Shown: one piece after another, positions 21,392 through 31,028 of the stretch
How positions within the stretch are numbered: the stretch's first letter is position 1
Layout: the number at the start of each line of letters is the position of its first letter
Source: a virus
Length of the DNA: 49,952 bases
IMG/VR virus record: IMGVR_UViG_3300006305_000004
Span: 1 to 49,952 of that record
Strand: one strand, 5' to 3'
The notes under the pieces: model-generated
Seen by the model: only the letters and a program-made list of their open reading frames with translations
Database searches by the model: none
What the model was told of the DNA's origin: nothing
Made by a program: the position numbers and the translations under genes

Positions 21392-23236
21392 TTATACGAT
21401 TGTCCAGTTTTCTCCAGTACCGATTGTTACAGCAACACCATTATTGATTGTTACAGGGCCAGCTGACATTGCATTGTAGCCGTTTGTAATTGTATAGTTG
21501 GTTGTTACTGTTTGACCATTTTCCCAGAATATTTTATCTGTGCCACCACCTGTAGCTCCGGCTGCTGATTCGACCCACTCCATACCATTGGACGTATATC
21601 CAAGTACTTTGTCTGTGCCAGAAGGTGCAGCGTGTATATCTAGCTTGGCTTCTGTTATACTGTCGTCTGCTAACTTACTACCAGCAATAGCTGCTGAAGC
21701 ATTTATGTCAGCATTGACAATAGTACCATCTACAATTTTAGCAGATGTAACTGAATCGTCAGCTGGAGTTGCAACACTTATTGCGAGTCCGAGGGTGAGA
21801 ATAAAGAAGTCAGCACCGCTAGCAGGGGCACTGGCAAATATAATATCGTTACCATCAATAGCAAATCCTTCGCTTGGACTGGTTCCACTATTAGGTTTCT
21901 GAATGACTCCATTGATGCTAACAAGATGTGCTTGAGCATTTGTACCGGGGTTTGATAGTGTAAATCTTGTAGCAGAACCATTAAAGGTTGCACTACCACC
22001 GCCTGAGCCACTAGAGCTAGACAGTGTGTTGATTGATATATTTTGATTTCCGCCTGCGGCTGCCCAGCTTAGATTACCGTTAGAATCTGTTTTTAGAAAC
22101 TGACCATTTACTATATTAGATGGTAATGTCAGTGTATAGCTTTGTGCAGCACTATGAGGTGGTGACTTAATTTTGACACCATGACTGTTTGCTGAACAGT
22201 TAAGTTGCAGTGTACCATCTGCACCGCCTGCGCCTTTGATTTCTACAACACCTGTACCGTTAGGTGTTACTTTAATATTACCGTTAGTTGTGCTTGTAGT
22301 AATTTCGTTTGTCTGTACATCTAAGTTACCACCAAGCTGTGGTGTAGTATCAGATACAACTTCAGAACTAACAGTTTCAAACTCTAGAGCTGTACCACCT
22401 GAGTTTACTTTGACTGTTTTACCACCCTGTCCTGTTAGACTGGAAGGTGTATCTGTAAGACCAGCAAAGTTACCAGCTGGTGTTGTAACTGTAACAAACT
22501 CAACAGCATTACCAGATGAGTTTACCTTTAGTGTTTTACCAGCTGCACCTGTAAAGTTAGTTGGTGTGTCACCTAAACCTACAAAGGTTGTAGCACCAGC
22601 ACCAGCTGTTATGCCTGCTAGTTTGGTTTTTTCTGCATCTGTAAAAGCGTTAGTGTCAGAGTTAGCTTCATAAGCAGTTTTAATTTCTGCGTTACTTTGA
22701 TCTGCTGTTGCACCAGCTTCTATACCATCAAGTTTACTGTGGTCAGCGTCAGTAAATACATTACTGTCACTTGCACTTTCTACTAATGTTCTAATCTCTG
22801 ATGCTGTTTGGTCAGCTGTTGCTGCTGTTTCTATACCGTCAAGTTTTGTCTTATCTGCTATAGACATAAGTCCGGACGCAGATGTTGATACGTTACCTAG
22901 ATTTTGCTCTTCTTGTGCAGCAAATAGTAACTGCTCGTGATTAGCATTGAGGTCGCCTGCCTTGACTGATGACCCTGCCGTATATGTAGCCTTTGCAACA
23001 TCTACACTTGTATCACGAAAGATACGTATCTTTGCAGGGCTAGTTGGTATGTTGCCTGATGTAAATACTACATTACCACCACCTGTAGTAGTGTAGCCTG
23101 TTATATTGTAGTGTGTGCTTGTTGTTTTTAAAACACCGTCTACTTGTACTTTTACATCTGACTCTTGTATAGAAGGGAAAGAAAACGCTTTGGTTGCATT
23201 TCCATCCCCAGTGTAGTCTACGAATGTTGTTGCCAT
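21392..23236 (-). CDS. Tail fibre (T7 gp17-like)
   Basis: The first 120 or so residues are the T7 tail-fibre attachment domain (FVDYTGDGNATKAFSFPSIQ, YTAGSSVKAGDLNANHEQLL). Then come repeats: three copies of a TKLDGIEAGATADQS-type unit and two of a FxGLxDTPxxxTGxxGKTxKVN unit. A phage-fibre module (LTLPSNIVNGQFLKTDSNGN) follows, and the C-terminus is IFWENGQTVTTNYTITNG to the end. At 614 residues it is near T7 gp17 (553). It binds the host surface; the repeats and tip are the parts expected to set host range. Confidence 0.9.
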   Translation of the reverse strand: MATTFVDYTGDGNATKAFSFPSIQESDVKVQVDGVLKTTSTHYNITGYTTTGGGNVVFTSGNIPTSPAKIRIFRDTSVDVAKATYTAGSSVKAGDLNANHEQLLFAAQEEQNLGNVSTSASGLMSIADKTKLDGIETAATADQTASEIRTLVESASDSNVFTDADHSKLDGIEAGATADQSNAEIKTAYEANSDTNAFTDAEKTKLAGITAGAGATTFVGLGDTPTNFTGAAGKTLKVNSSGNAVEFVTVTTPAGNFAGLTDTPSSLTGQGGKTVKVNSGGTALEFETVSSEVVSDTTPQLGGNLDVQTNEITTSTTNGNIKVTPNGTGVVEIKGAGGADGTLQLNCSANSHGVKIKSPPHSAAQSYTLTLPSNIVNGQFLKTDSNGNLSWAAAGGNQNISINTLSSSSGSGGGSATFNGSATRFTLSNPGTNAQAHLVSINGVIQKPNSGTSPSEGFAIDGNDIIFASAPASGADFFILTLGLAISVATPADDSVTSAKIVDGTIVNADINASAAIAGSKLADDSITEAKLDIHAAPSGTDKVLGYTSNGMEWVESAAGATGGGTDKIFWENGQTVTTNYTITNGYNAMSAGPVTINNGVAVTIGTGENWTIV

Positions 23237-26200
23237 TTATTTAGGTATGTTGAGGATGTTTGCTGTGTTTCTTCTCTTCTGTCTTTGGGCTATGGTTTTC
23301 TTTCTCTGCTCTTCAATTAACTCTTGAGCTTCTGGTATGTTACGAACTTTTGCCCATGCAATTCTACGAGCTCTTCTAAACAATCTATCTATAATAATAT
23401 TATGATAGTAGTCTCTAGCATTGTACTGTGCACGCTTGCCTGCACGAATATCAGCATACATCTGTTCAATAGATGCTAATATTCTTTTGTCTTTTGCTAG
23501 CTTGTCTAGTTCTAGTTCTAAGTTTTGATCTCCGATAGCTTTCTGAAACGCAGATCTAAGATAAGGTGAGTCAGTAAGATTAGTGCTATCTGGTGCATAA
23601 TATGTCGACAGTCTTAGATCATACCCACTGTCAAACAACATGTTTCTACCGGGACTTTGATCTAAGTTCAAAGATACAGGACTAACTGCATTGTACATTC
23701 TAGTTAAGAAGTCCCATGATTTAAGTGGTTTACCATTAAGTAAATCATACTTGATAGGCAGTTCTTGTACAGGAGTAAGTGCTGTTAGCTTTTCTGTTAA
23801 TAAGTTACGGTTACGTATAGACTGGTCAATACCAGATCCTAACTCACGCATGTAAGGTGTAAATAGTTGACCAAGTTCGTTACGTAAACCTGCTAAAGGT
23901 ACAACGTTGTTACCTAAGCCTGCTATGATTCTATTGAACTGGCCGGGTCTACCACCAAATAAGTCTACAAATGACTGTATACCAGCTAGGTAAGACTTAC
24001 TTGTAATAGCCTGAGCTATAACTAATGATATTTTTTGTAGTTCTCCTTCTGTCCACTCTTCACCCATAAGTTCACTTGCGTCACCTACGTCAGCGATTGT
24101 AGACATAATAAGGTTAAATGGTTCAAAGTTATCATAACCAACACGTACAGCACCTAGCTTTATAGTTCTTGGCTCCCACTTACCATCTAGCCACATCTGT
24201 CTCTTCTGTCTGTCAACTGGGCCATTACCGTTAAGATCACCACGCATCCATGCCATAGCTGCCATAAATGTAACAGCAGAACCTATTGCCAATCGGCCTG
24301 TTTGTAATGCCTGTGCGTTAGCTAGCTCTTCAACTGTGGTAATACCATACTGACGTACACTGCCTAGATCTTTAGGATTAGCAAAAGCAATATCATTAAA
24401 CTCTTTGACTAAGAAGTTAAAACCGGGTGTATATTTACCTGTTAGTGCAAGACCGTTGACACCAGTTCTAGCAAACAAAAAGAATGGTTTAGCTAATGGT
24501 GTAGCTGTAAATACATCGTTTAGACCTTTTGCAAAGCCTGTAAGCTCCTGTGTAAGTGTAACTTCTTTACGTGCAAATGATAAAGCTTCATCTGTGATGT
24601 TACCAGCAGAATCATATAGCTGTGAGTAAAAATCATCTTCGTAAGCTTTCATCAGTTTACGAGTTATCTTTGGTGTAGATATGCCATTGTTCTGTAGTTC
24701 CAAGACTCTACGCATAGCCTTTTCACGCATCTTTGCACGTCCAAGTATAAAACCAAACGCATCGTCAGTTGCCGCCATAATCTTAGTAGAGTATGTGAGC
24801 AAGTTACTATTGTTCATTTGACGTGCCATGTTAGCTACACGAAATGCTGCTGTTTCTCCGGGTGTGGCTCTACCACTATCTTCTGCCCAACGACGTAAGA
24901 TTTCCCAGTTCTCATCACCTCTGGTAAAGTCTACATAACGAGTCTTAATACTTGATATGTCACCCTTCCAGTATGAATTTAGTTTAGTTCTAAATAATTC
25001 AAACGACTCAGGTATAGCTTCTACCATAGCGTTTATAGACGCAAGACTAGATCTAAGTGTAGCTGTGTCACCGTCAAATGGATAACGTATAGCAGCACCT
25101 AATGCTGTAGATAAAGGTCTTAAGAATGTTGCAGCAGATGTACCCATGATCGCTCGGACTGGTGTTTTTGGGCCAGATAGTATACTATGACTCATTACAC
25201 CTTCTAGCTCACGTATCATAGCACCTGTACGGTCTACACCACCTTCTGTTAGCTTACCACCTTTTATAATAGTACGAGCCCACTTGTCAAAGTCATCGAG
25301 TGAGTTGACATCTTTCATCATAGAGAAAGCCTCGAACACAGCCTGTAGTAACTCATCGTCACCATCTTTTGAGATTTTCAATACAGAAAGTATAGACTCT
25401 CTTGTGTCAGCCATCTCCTGTGTCATCGCATCATCTATAGCTCTTTTACGTGCCTTACCAGCACCTAACGCTCTAAATGAATCTGACTTTACAAATCTAG
25501 CTTTTTTAGTTTCATACAAAGCTGTAAGCATTGTGTCAACTATCTGCTTAGCTGGGCCATCTATATCATTGAGATTGACTATATCCATTATCTCTCTACC
25601 AGCTATACCTGTATCTCGTAACTGTCTTAACAGTGTACCAGACACTAGGTCAGCAATAACAACGTTCTTCGATGTCCATACTTCGACACCATCAATAACA
25701 TCGTTAGTTTCATACAACTCTTTGAGATACTCTGCTGGTGACATATCAACAGCATTTCTACCTTGTGTTATACGCTGGTGTCCTTCTACAGCTTCTCTAA
25801 ATGTAGCTGCTAGAGCTCGCCTGTCGCCTTTTGCAGCTGCCAAGTCTTTTGCAAACTTTTCGCTACTAACAAGTCCTTTGTATATACGTTCAACAGTTGC
25901 ATCATCTGTACCGCCTTTGAGTGCTATACGCTCACGTTCTACTGGTGTAGTTACAGAACCTGTAGATCCTTCTTCAGAACCCCACTCGTTACGTGTACGT
26001 GATAACTGTTGACGAGCTACTTCTGGTTCAACCTCGGATGTGTGTGCCCCTTGGTGTGGCTCTGCTACAGGAGCATTTTTATCTGCTCTAAACTGTACTT
26101 CGCCCTCTCGTAGCTGCGCTATACCAGCTTCAACTGTTTGATCTTTTACACTTTTATTTCTTGCAGCTATCTGGTCAAGCACTGGCTTACTACCTTTCTT

Positions 26201-26947
26201 AAGGCCATAAGCTAGTCCGTCAAAAAATAGACCTATACCCATACCTTCTACGATGTTTTTTATCTTCATCATAACAGGATGGTCTGTGTCTTTGGTAGCT
26301 AGTGGTGTGTCAAACCAGCCGTATCTTTCACGCAATGCACCCATAGCGTTCATCTCGTCTGACTCTTTAGATACAAGGTCAGACACAGCACCTATAGCTG
26401 CACCTCTTGCAAGGCTACTGCTAGCTACACCGGCTAGGCCAGCTGGTATTGTAACCAAACCTGTAGCTGCTGCTGCCTTAGCCGCTGCAACTGTACCAAG
26501 TGCGAGTGTACCAAAGTGTACTAACCCACGTAGCTGTTTACCCCACCATGTTTTGGTTTCGATAGGGTTATCGTAAGAGTCAAAAGGAGTCCACTCTGGT
26601 TTGTAGAATCCTTTTTCTTCTTTCTCTCTTTGCATTTCACCTGATATCGCATCTACTGTACGCTCAGGAAATGTTGCAATCGAAGACGCAGTATCTTGTA
26701 TACCACCAGATAGAATAGACTGCCCTTCTTTTATAAAAGCTTTAGCACCCCATGAATCGGCGTTACGAGGGTCAACTTGTTCATCGACCCTCTGCTTTTG
26801 CTCCGCTGTTTTTTCTGCTTCTACAGCTTGTTCTGCTTGCTCTTTCTTTTCATACTCATCTATAAACTCACCATATTTTTCTACGGCAGCCTTAGAAGCT
26901 TCTATATCTAAAGAGTAAGCATCACCATAGTTTGATTCTTCTATCAT
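23237..26947 (-). CDS. Internal core/DNA ejection protein (T7 gp16-like)
   Basis: The 1236-residue protein sits in the T7 gp16 position (1318 residues). It has a charged N-terminus, a Gly/Ala-rich hydrophobic stretch near residues 140-190 ([20 protein letters not shown]), and long helical regions. I see no lytic transglycosylase motif at the N-terminus, unlike T7 gp16. A role in forming the channel that carries DNA through the cell envelope follows from position and composition. It overlaps gp15-like by 4 nt. Confidence 0.8.
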   Translation of the reverse strand: MIEESNYGDAYSLDIEASKAAVEKYGEFIDEYEKKEQAEQAVEAEKTAEQKQRVDEQVDPRNADSWGAKAFIKEGQSILSGGIQDTASSIATFPERTVDAISGEMQREKEEKGFYKPEWTPFDSYDNPIETKTWWGKQLRGLVHFGTLALGTVAAAKAAAATGLVTIPAGLAGVASSSLARGAAIGAVSDLVSKESDEMNAMGALRERYGWFDTPLATKDTDHPVMMKIKNIVEGMGIGLFFDGLAYGLKKGSKPVLDQIAARNKSVKDQTVEAGIAQLREGEVQFRADKNAPVAEPHQGAHTSEVEPEVARQQLSRTRNEWGSEEGSTGSVTTPVERERIALKGGTDDATVERIYKGLVSSEKFAKDLAAAKGDRRALAATFREAVEGHQRITQGRNAVDMSPAEYLKELYETNDVIDGVEVWTSKNVVIADLVSGTLLRQLRDTGIAGREIMDIVNLNDIDGPAKQIVDTMLTALYETKKARFVKSDSFRALGAGKARKRAIDDAMTQEMADTRESILSVLKISKDGDDELLQAVFEAFSMMKDVNSLDDFDKWARTIIKGGKLTEGGVDRTGAMIRELEGVMSHSILSGPKTPVRAIMGTSAATFLRPLSTALGAAIRYPFDGDTATLRSSLASINAMVEAIPESFELFRTKLNSYWKGDISSIKTRYVDFTRGDENWEILRRWAEDSGRATPGETAAFRVANMARQMNNSNLLTYSTKIMAATDDAFGFILGRAKMREKAMRRVLELQNNGISTPKITRKLMKAYEDDFYSQLYDSAGNITDEALSFARKEVTLTQELTGFAKGLNDVFTATPLAKPFFLFARTGVNGLALTGKYTPGFNFLVKEFNDIAFANPKDLGSVRQYGITTVEELANAQALQTGRLAIGSAVTFMAAMAWMRGDLNGNGPVDRQKRQMWLDGKWEPRTIKLGAVRVGYDNFEPFNLIMSTIADVGDASELMGEEWTEGELQKISLVIAQAITSKSYLAGIQSFVDLFGGRPGQFNRIIAGLGNNVVPLAGLRNELGQLFTPYMRELGSGIDQSIRNRNLLTEKLTALTPVQELPIKYDLLNGKPLKSWDFLTRMYNAVSPVSLNLDQSPGRNMLFDSGYDLRLSTYYAPDSTNLTDSPYLRSAFQKAIGDQNLELELDKLAKDKRILASIEQMYADIRAGKRAQYNARDYYHNIIIDRLFRRARRIAWAKVRNIPEAQELIEEQRKKTIAQRQKRRNTANILNIPK

Positions 26948-29799
26948 CTGTTTCTAGTTCCTCGACTGGTTAAATTAGGATCTCTTTCTTCTGGTTCTGG
27001 ATCAGGTATACGTTCTTTTGCTACAATCTCATCTATCTCTTGTCTCTTAGGTACACCAGTAACAAATCTGTAACCAGCCTTGGCTAAGTTATCAGTACCA
27101 TACTTTTCAAGATCTGTTACAAACACCTTTGCAACTTGTCTTTGCATACGACCAAGATTAGTCATGTCATAGCCTTCTAGTAAAGGAAATACCTTTTTAA
27201 TGGCTTGTGCTTCTTCATAGGTAAAGGTTGTAGCTTCTACCCAAGCTGCGTTACTATTTACAACAGTAAGTCCAGACATAGCATTTTTACGTCTAGTAAT
27301 ATTGTTTTGTAATTTTAAGAAACGCATAGCTGTTTGTACGTCTTCTGTTATCTTTTGACCGGGTTTAGCACCTAGCTGTTGTAATAAGTCTAATGCTTCA
27401 AAACCACCAAAACCATAGTAGCCTATATTAGTAGCATCAAGATTATAGACAGCATTTTCTAGTTCTGCAAGAGTCATTTCTTGTAAAGATTTAACCTTGG
27501 GTAATCTAGATAGTTGTCTAGGTGTTTTACCTTTAGATTGAGCTACCAACTTAGGTGACTCTATACTATCAAACGTATTGTTAGGGCCAGCTTTCATAGC
27601 GGTGGCTGCGGCAGTAACGGTTGGTAGTGACTCTGCACTTACTTGAAAGAATTTACCTTCAGTAGGTTTGTTGAGTAAAGCTATTCTATCATCTTCTGTA
27701 TAAAACTCCATAGTCTCATCCCACTTAGCAATAGTAGCAGACCTATCAGTTGTTAAATAGTTTATTGCTCTAGCTCTATACAAAAACTTTTCTAAGCTAG
27801 TCATTGGCACTTTTTTACCATTGACCATTCTATACATAGGTACCTCATCATAGAAACTGATAACATCTTGGTTCATATTTCCGCCACTATCTACCCAACC
27901 TTTTGCTCTTTCAAAGTTATTTTTCTCAGCTAGGTTTGTAGCTTCTGGTGCATCTTTTAGACTTTCATCATTTATATATGAGTCCACAAACTCTTGCTTG
28001 GCTTTTACTAAAGGTATACTTACAGAACCACCTATACTCAAAGGTGCATCATAGACATTGTTATCTAAGTTAGTTTTAGTTAGCTGATAAACTTTATTCA
28101 TATGCTCTTGAATTGTTAGAGTTTCATCAGCTCCGGATGGTAAAGCAGCTAAAGTTTGCTCTAATTCTGGTAATGACTTACGAAACTTATTATTAAAGTC
28201 GGCTACCATACGATTGTATATCATATTATCTGAGCCAACTAATTTTTTATCACCAGCTTTATCATCATAAATATGTTTAAGAACAGCAGTTTTTATAAAG
28301 TCTTCGTGTACTGTATTTATTTGATCTTGATAAGTAGATTGTTGATTAACCTCTGTATCATTTACACCTGTATCAGCCTTAGCTAAAAGAGCATTTAGTT
28401 TGTCCGTAAGTTTAGGTTGACCCTCTATTGTTGTATCATATAAAAGAACACCATCACCATCAACTTGGTTACGTGCATAGTTTATCCACTTAGATTGTAG
28501 TACTACTAAGTTAGCATCACTAAGAAACTCTTTCATTTTTACAGGATTATTTCTTAGTTCAGCCATTGGCTTATCTATGTTTTCTACATCCCACTGATAT
28601 TTTAGATTTGTTTTACGCTGCTCCAAGTTATCTGCAGCAGCTTTTTGTTGATCCTGTAACGCACCGATAACACGTCTTTCAAATCTTTCTTTGAGTTGTT
28701 TAGAGACAATATTGTCAGGTACGTTTAGTAGACCGTTATACTCTTTACCATTTATTACAATCTTACCTTCATCCAAAAGCTTGTTTAAATTATCTGGACT
28801 AATTAAAGTACCTTCACCACCAGCAAATGCGTCTTTTTGAATGTCAGATATAATCTGGTCTTCTAAATACTGAAACGCTAGTGGGTAAGATCCGGGAGCA
28901 TTACCAAACTTTGTTGCTCTAATTTTATCAAGTAAACCACCTGTGCTAAATATAGCATCAGAATCATTGTTAATAACAGCTTCTCGTATGTCAGAGTTTA
29001 GTTGAGCGTTTCTAGCGTTTTCTAGTTTTACTTCTTGATTAGCAGCCCACTTAGCTCGAAGACCTGATCTAGCCTCCATAAGCTTTGGTGTGATTCTTTT
29101 TATATATCTTCTAAGAGTACGCTCGTTTGTAATATCAATATTGTTTTCCAAAGCTTCATAAAGAGCTGCACCTAGTAGAGTTTTTACACCTTTATCTATT
29201 TCATCAAAAGCTTCGCCTGTAGTAGTAATACCATCAAGACCTTTACCAGCCATCGTATTACCCAACACAGGTTTAAACTGATCTCCTATAGAAGATGCAA
29301 CTTTTTTTATATTAGCACCTTCTATATTTGTATGTAGTAAGTTGTATGCAGCTTCGTTAGTAGCAACTTTGTCATCACCAGTTTGTGTTTGTGCTTCTTT
29401 TTCTAACTCAAAGTCAGCATCTTTTCTTTCAAATTCAATTTGTTTTTCTTGAGCATTGAATTGTTCTACAACTTCGCTCTGAACTTCACCAGCTTGACCA
29501 AGCATAAAGTCAAAGCCTTCGTTTTCTTTTTCTACTGCCTCAGATACTTTTTTAAATTGAGCTGCTGCTGAAAAAACTCCGGCAACTTGCTTCATAGTAT
29601 TGAGAAAGCTACCTTTATCTTTTACTCTTTCATACTCCTTAACACTGTTAAAAAATGCCACAGTGTTAGGCATATCAATAGTTTCTTGATTTTTAATTAT
29701 AGCATCTGTAAGATCAGCTTCTTCAGATCCATAGTTGGATTTAGAGGAGCTCGTAAACGCATCACGAGCCACTCCAAGCTGTCTATTAAACTCCGACAT
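26944..29799 (-). CDS. Internal core protein (T7 gp15-like)
   Basis: The 951-residue protein, in gp15 position, is dominated by long charged helices (for example EFERKDADFELEKEAQTQT) and has no membrane segment, as expected for the soluble ring component of the ejectosome. T7 gp15 is 747 residues. The start overlaps the preceding gene by 14 nt and the stop overlaps the next ATG (ATGA). Family assignment is from gene order and general character. Confidence 0.8.
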   Translation of the reverse strand: MSEFNRQLGVARDAFTSSSKSNYGSEEADLTDAIIKNQETIDMPNTVAFFNSVKEYERVKDKGSFLNTMKQVAGVFSAAAQFKKVSEAVEKENEGFDFMLGQAGEVQSEVVEQFNAQEKQIEFERKDADFELEKEAQTQTGDDKVATNEAAYNLLHTNIEGANIKKVASSIGDQFKPVLGNTMAGKGLDGITTTGEAFDEIDKGVKTLLGAALYEALENNIDITNERTLRRYIKRITPKLMEARSGLRAKWAANQEVKLENARNAQLNSDIREAVINNDSDAIFSTGGLLDKIRATKFGNAPGSYPLAFQYLEDQIISDIQKDAFAGGEGTLISPDNLNKLLDEGKIVINGKEYNGLLNVPDNIVSKQLKERFERRVIGALQDQQKAAADNLEQRKTNLKYQWDVENIDKPMAELRNNPVKMKEFLSDANLVVLQSKWINYARNQVDGDGVLLYDTTIEGQPKLTDKLNALLAKADTGVNDTEVNQQSTYQDQINTVHEDFIKTAVLKHIYDDKAGDKKLVGSDNMIYNRMVADFNNKFRKSLPELEQTLAALPSGADETLTIQEHMNKVYQLTKTNLDNNVYDAPLSIGGSVSIPLVKAKQEFVDSYINDESLKDAPEATNLAEKNNFERAKGWVDSGGNMNQDVISFYDEVPMYRMVNGKKVPMTSLEKFLYRARAINYLTTDRSATIAKWDETMEFYTEDDRIALLNKPTEGKFFQVSAESLPTVTAAATAMKAGPNNTFDSIESPKLVAQSKGKTPRQLSRLPKVKSLQEMTLAELENAVYNLDATNIGYYGFGGFEALDLLQQLGAKPGQKITEDVQTAMRFLKLQNNITRRKNAMSGLTVVNSNAAWVEATTFTYEEAQAIKKVFPLLEGYDMTNLGRMQRQVAKVFVTDLEKYGTDNLAKAGYRFVTGVPKRQEIDEIVAKERIPDPEPEERDPNLTSRGTRNR

Positions 29800-30571
29800 T
29801 TACTACCTCCATGTCAACGTCTATTTTACTGTAGTCAACAGTTAGATAGTTTTGATCTATACCTACAGCCATAGGATTCTTCTTAACTACATCTTGAGCC
29901 ATAGCTCCACGGAATCGTACGTCACCGCCTTTGTAGTTAAATTCATATATTTTGTAGCCTTGTGGTGATACACCAACTTCTACTACATTTTCTTTTACTC
30001 TTATATCAGATAGAGCAAAAAGATACTTAGCACTTGCTGCAATACTTAGTCCACTTTGAGCAAGGGACAATGCACCTCCAAGTCTGTTTGATGGTGGCAG
30101 CATTACTGGTGGTGGCGGCTGTGCGGGTAATCCTAGTTTCTCTCTAGCTCTTGCTTGAAAGCTTCTAAAGTTACGCATAGCTGTGCTTTGTTTCTGTGCG
30201 GCCTGTCTACCGACTACAGTATTTACTACACCTTCAATGCCTGCTTTTGTTTGTAAGTATTTAGTTAGTGCAGATCTTCCAAATGATCTGGCTCTACCAC
30301 CTTCGTTTGCTTTTTTACTACTTAAATATTTAGCATAGGCTTTTTGTTGAGCTAACCTACCAGCACCTATCTGGTAGTTTATATTCTGTCTGATGTCGCT
30401 TTGGTCACGACTCAAGCCTATAACTGATCTATCTAAGTTACGTGCAAACTGTGTTTCTCTATTCCAAAATGATAATGCTCTTTGTCTGTGAAGAGCGTCT
30501 TGTTTTTGAGCTTCGGCTCTGGCTTGTGCCCTAGCTCCAGCGTTAGCGTCTACGCACACGGCAAAATTCAA
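29786..30571 (-). CDS. Internal core protein (T7 gp14-like) with C-terminal S74 chaperone-like segment
   Basis: The N-terminal two thirds are Ala/Arg/Gln-rich helix (ANAGARAQARAEAQKQD), as in gp14 proteins, with one weakly hydrophobic stretch (LSLAQSGLSIAASAKYLFAL). The last 75 residues match the start of the intramolecular chaperone of endosialidase/Peptidase S74: SDIRVKENVVEVG, YKIYEFNYKGG, FRGAMAQDVVKKNPMAVG. The domain looks short, ending before the usual C-terminal helices. The first codon here is TTG; GTG four codons later (then CVDANAGARAQ) is equally possible. It overlaps the preceding gene. Confidence 0.75.
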   Translation of the reverse strand: MNFAVCVDANAGARAQARAEAQKQDALHRQRALSFWNRETQFARNLDRSVIGLSRDQSDIRQNINYQIGAGRLAQQKAYAKYLSSKKANEGGRARSFGRSALTKYLQTKAGIEGVVNTVVGRQAAQKQSTAMRNFRSFQARAREKLGLPAQPPPPVMLPPSNRLGGALSLAQSGLSIAASAKYLFALSDIRVKENVVEVGVSPQGYKIYEFNYKGGDVRFRGAMAQDVVKKNPMAVGIDQNYLTVDYSKIDVDMEVVNVGV

Positions 30572-31028
30572 TAAATGTTACATTGTTTGGCCCATGTTTT
30601 AACTTACGTAAAAACTTGAAACCTAGAAACTTTAGCAGTCTAAGATGTGCTTTGTTTCTACTGTCAACTATATTCCAGAGGAGTGGCTCAGTACGGCTAT
30701 CGACATACCGTTTGGCCTCTCTTGCAAATGTAATTGGGTATCGGTGTATATCTGGAGTGCAAAGCATCCATATGTCACCTTCTTGTCCTACTCCGGCCAT
30801 GCCAGCAGTCTTGCCGTCAGGCACTGTGAAATACACGTAGGAGGGATTCTGAGACATTAGAAAGGGTAAGGCGGTAGGATCTATCCCATGGCCTTCTTTG
30901 ACCTCTCTGTGGTCATCTGGACGGAGATTAGAGGCCACTTCCTGAGCAGCCTCCAATGTGATTGGGTGTATATAATTAGACACGTTGATAAAATCTGGGT
31001 GAATAGTCTCCTTCCCAAGATAACGCAT
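30543..31028 (-). CDS. gp13-like protein with GNAT-type features
   Basis: The 161-residue protein lies between tail tube B and gp14-like, the place of T7 gp13. YVYFTVPDGKTAGMAGVG and the final NKAHLRLLKFLGFKFLRKL are GNAT-fold-like, as in the gp13/DUF2833 family. T7 gp13 is needed for internal virion assembly. The first 53 nt overlap the tail tube gene, so the exact start is uncertain. Confidence 0.7.
   Translation of the reverse strand: MRYLGKETIHPDFINVSNYIHPITLEAAQEVASNLRPDDHREVKEGHGIDPTALPFLMSQNPSYVYFTVPDGKTAGMAGVGQEGDIWMLCTPDIHRYPITFAREAKRYVDSRTEPLLWNIVDSRNKAHLRLLKFLGFKFLRKLKHGPNNVTFIEFCRVRRR

Noticed and set aside
25284-26012. 242-residue plus-strand frame opposite the gp16-like gene
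   Set aside because: It is a long shadow frame in a gene of 1236 codons. Ser/Ala/Leu-rich, no domain, isolated on the wrong strand.
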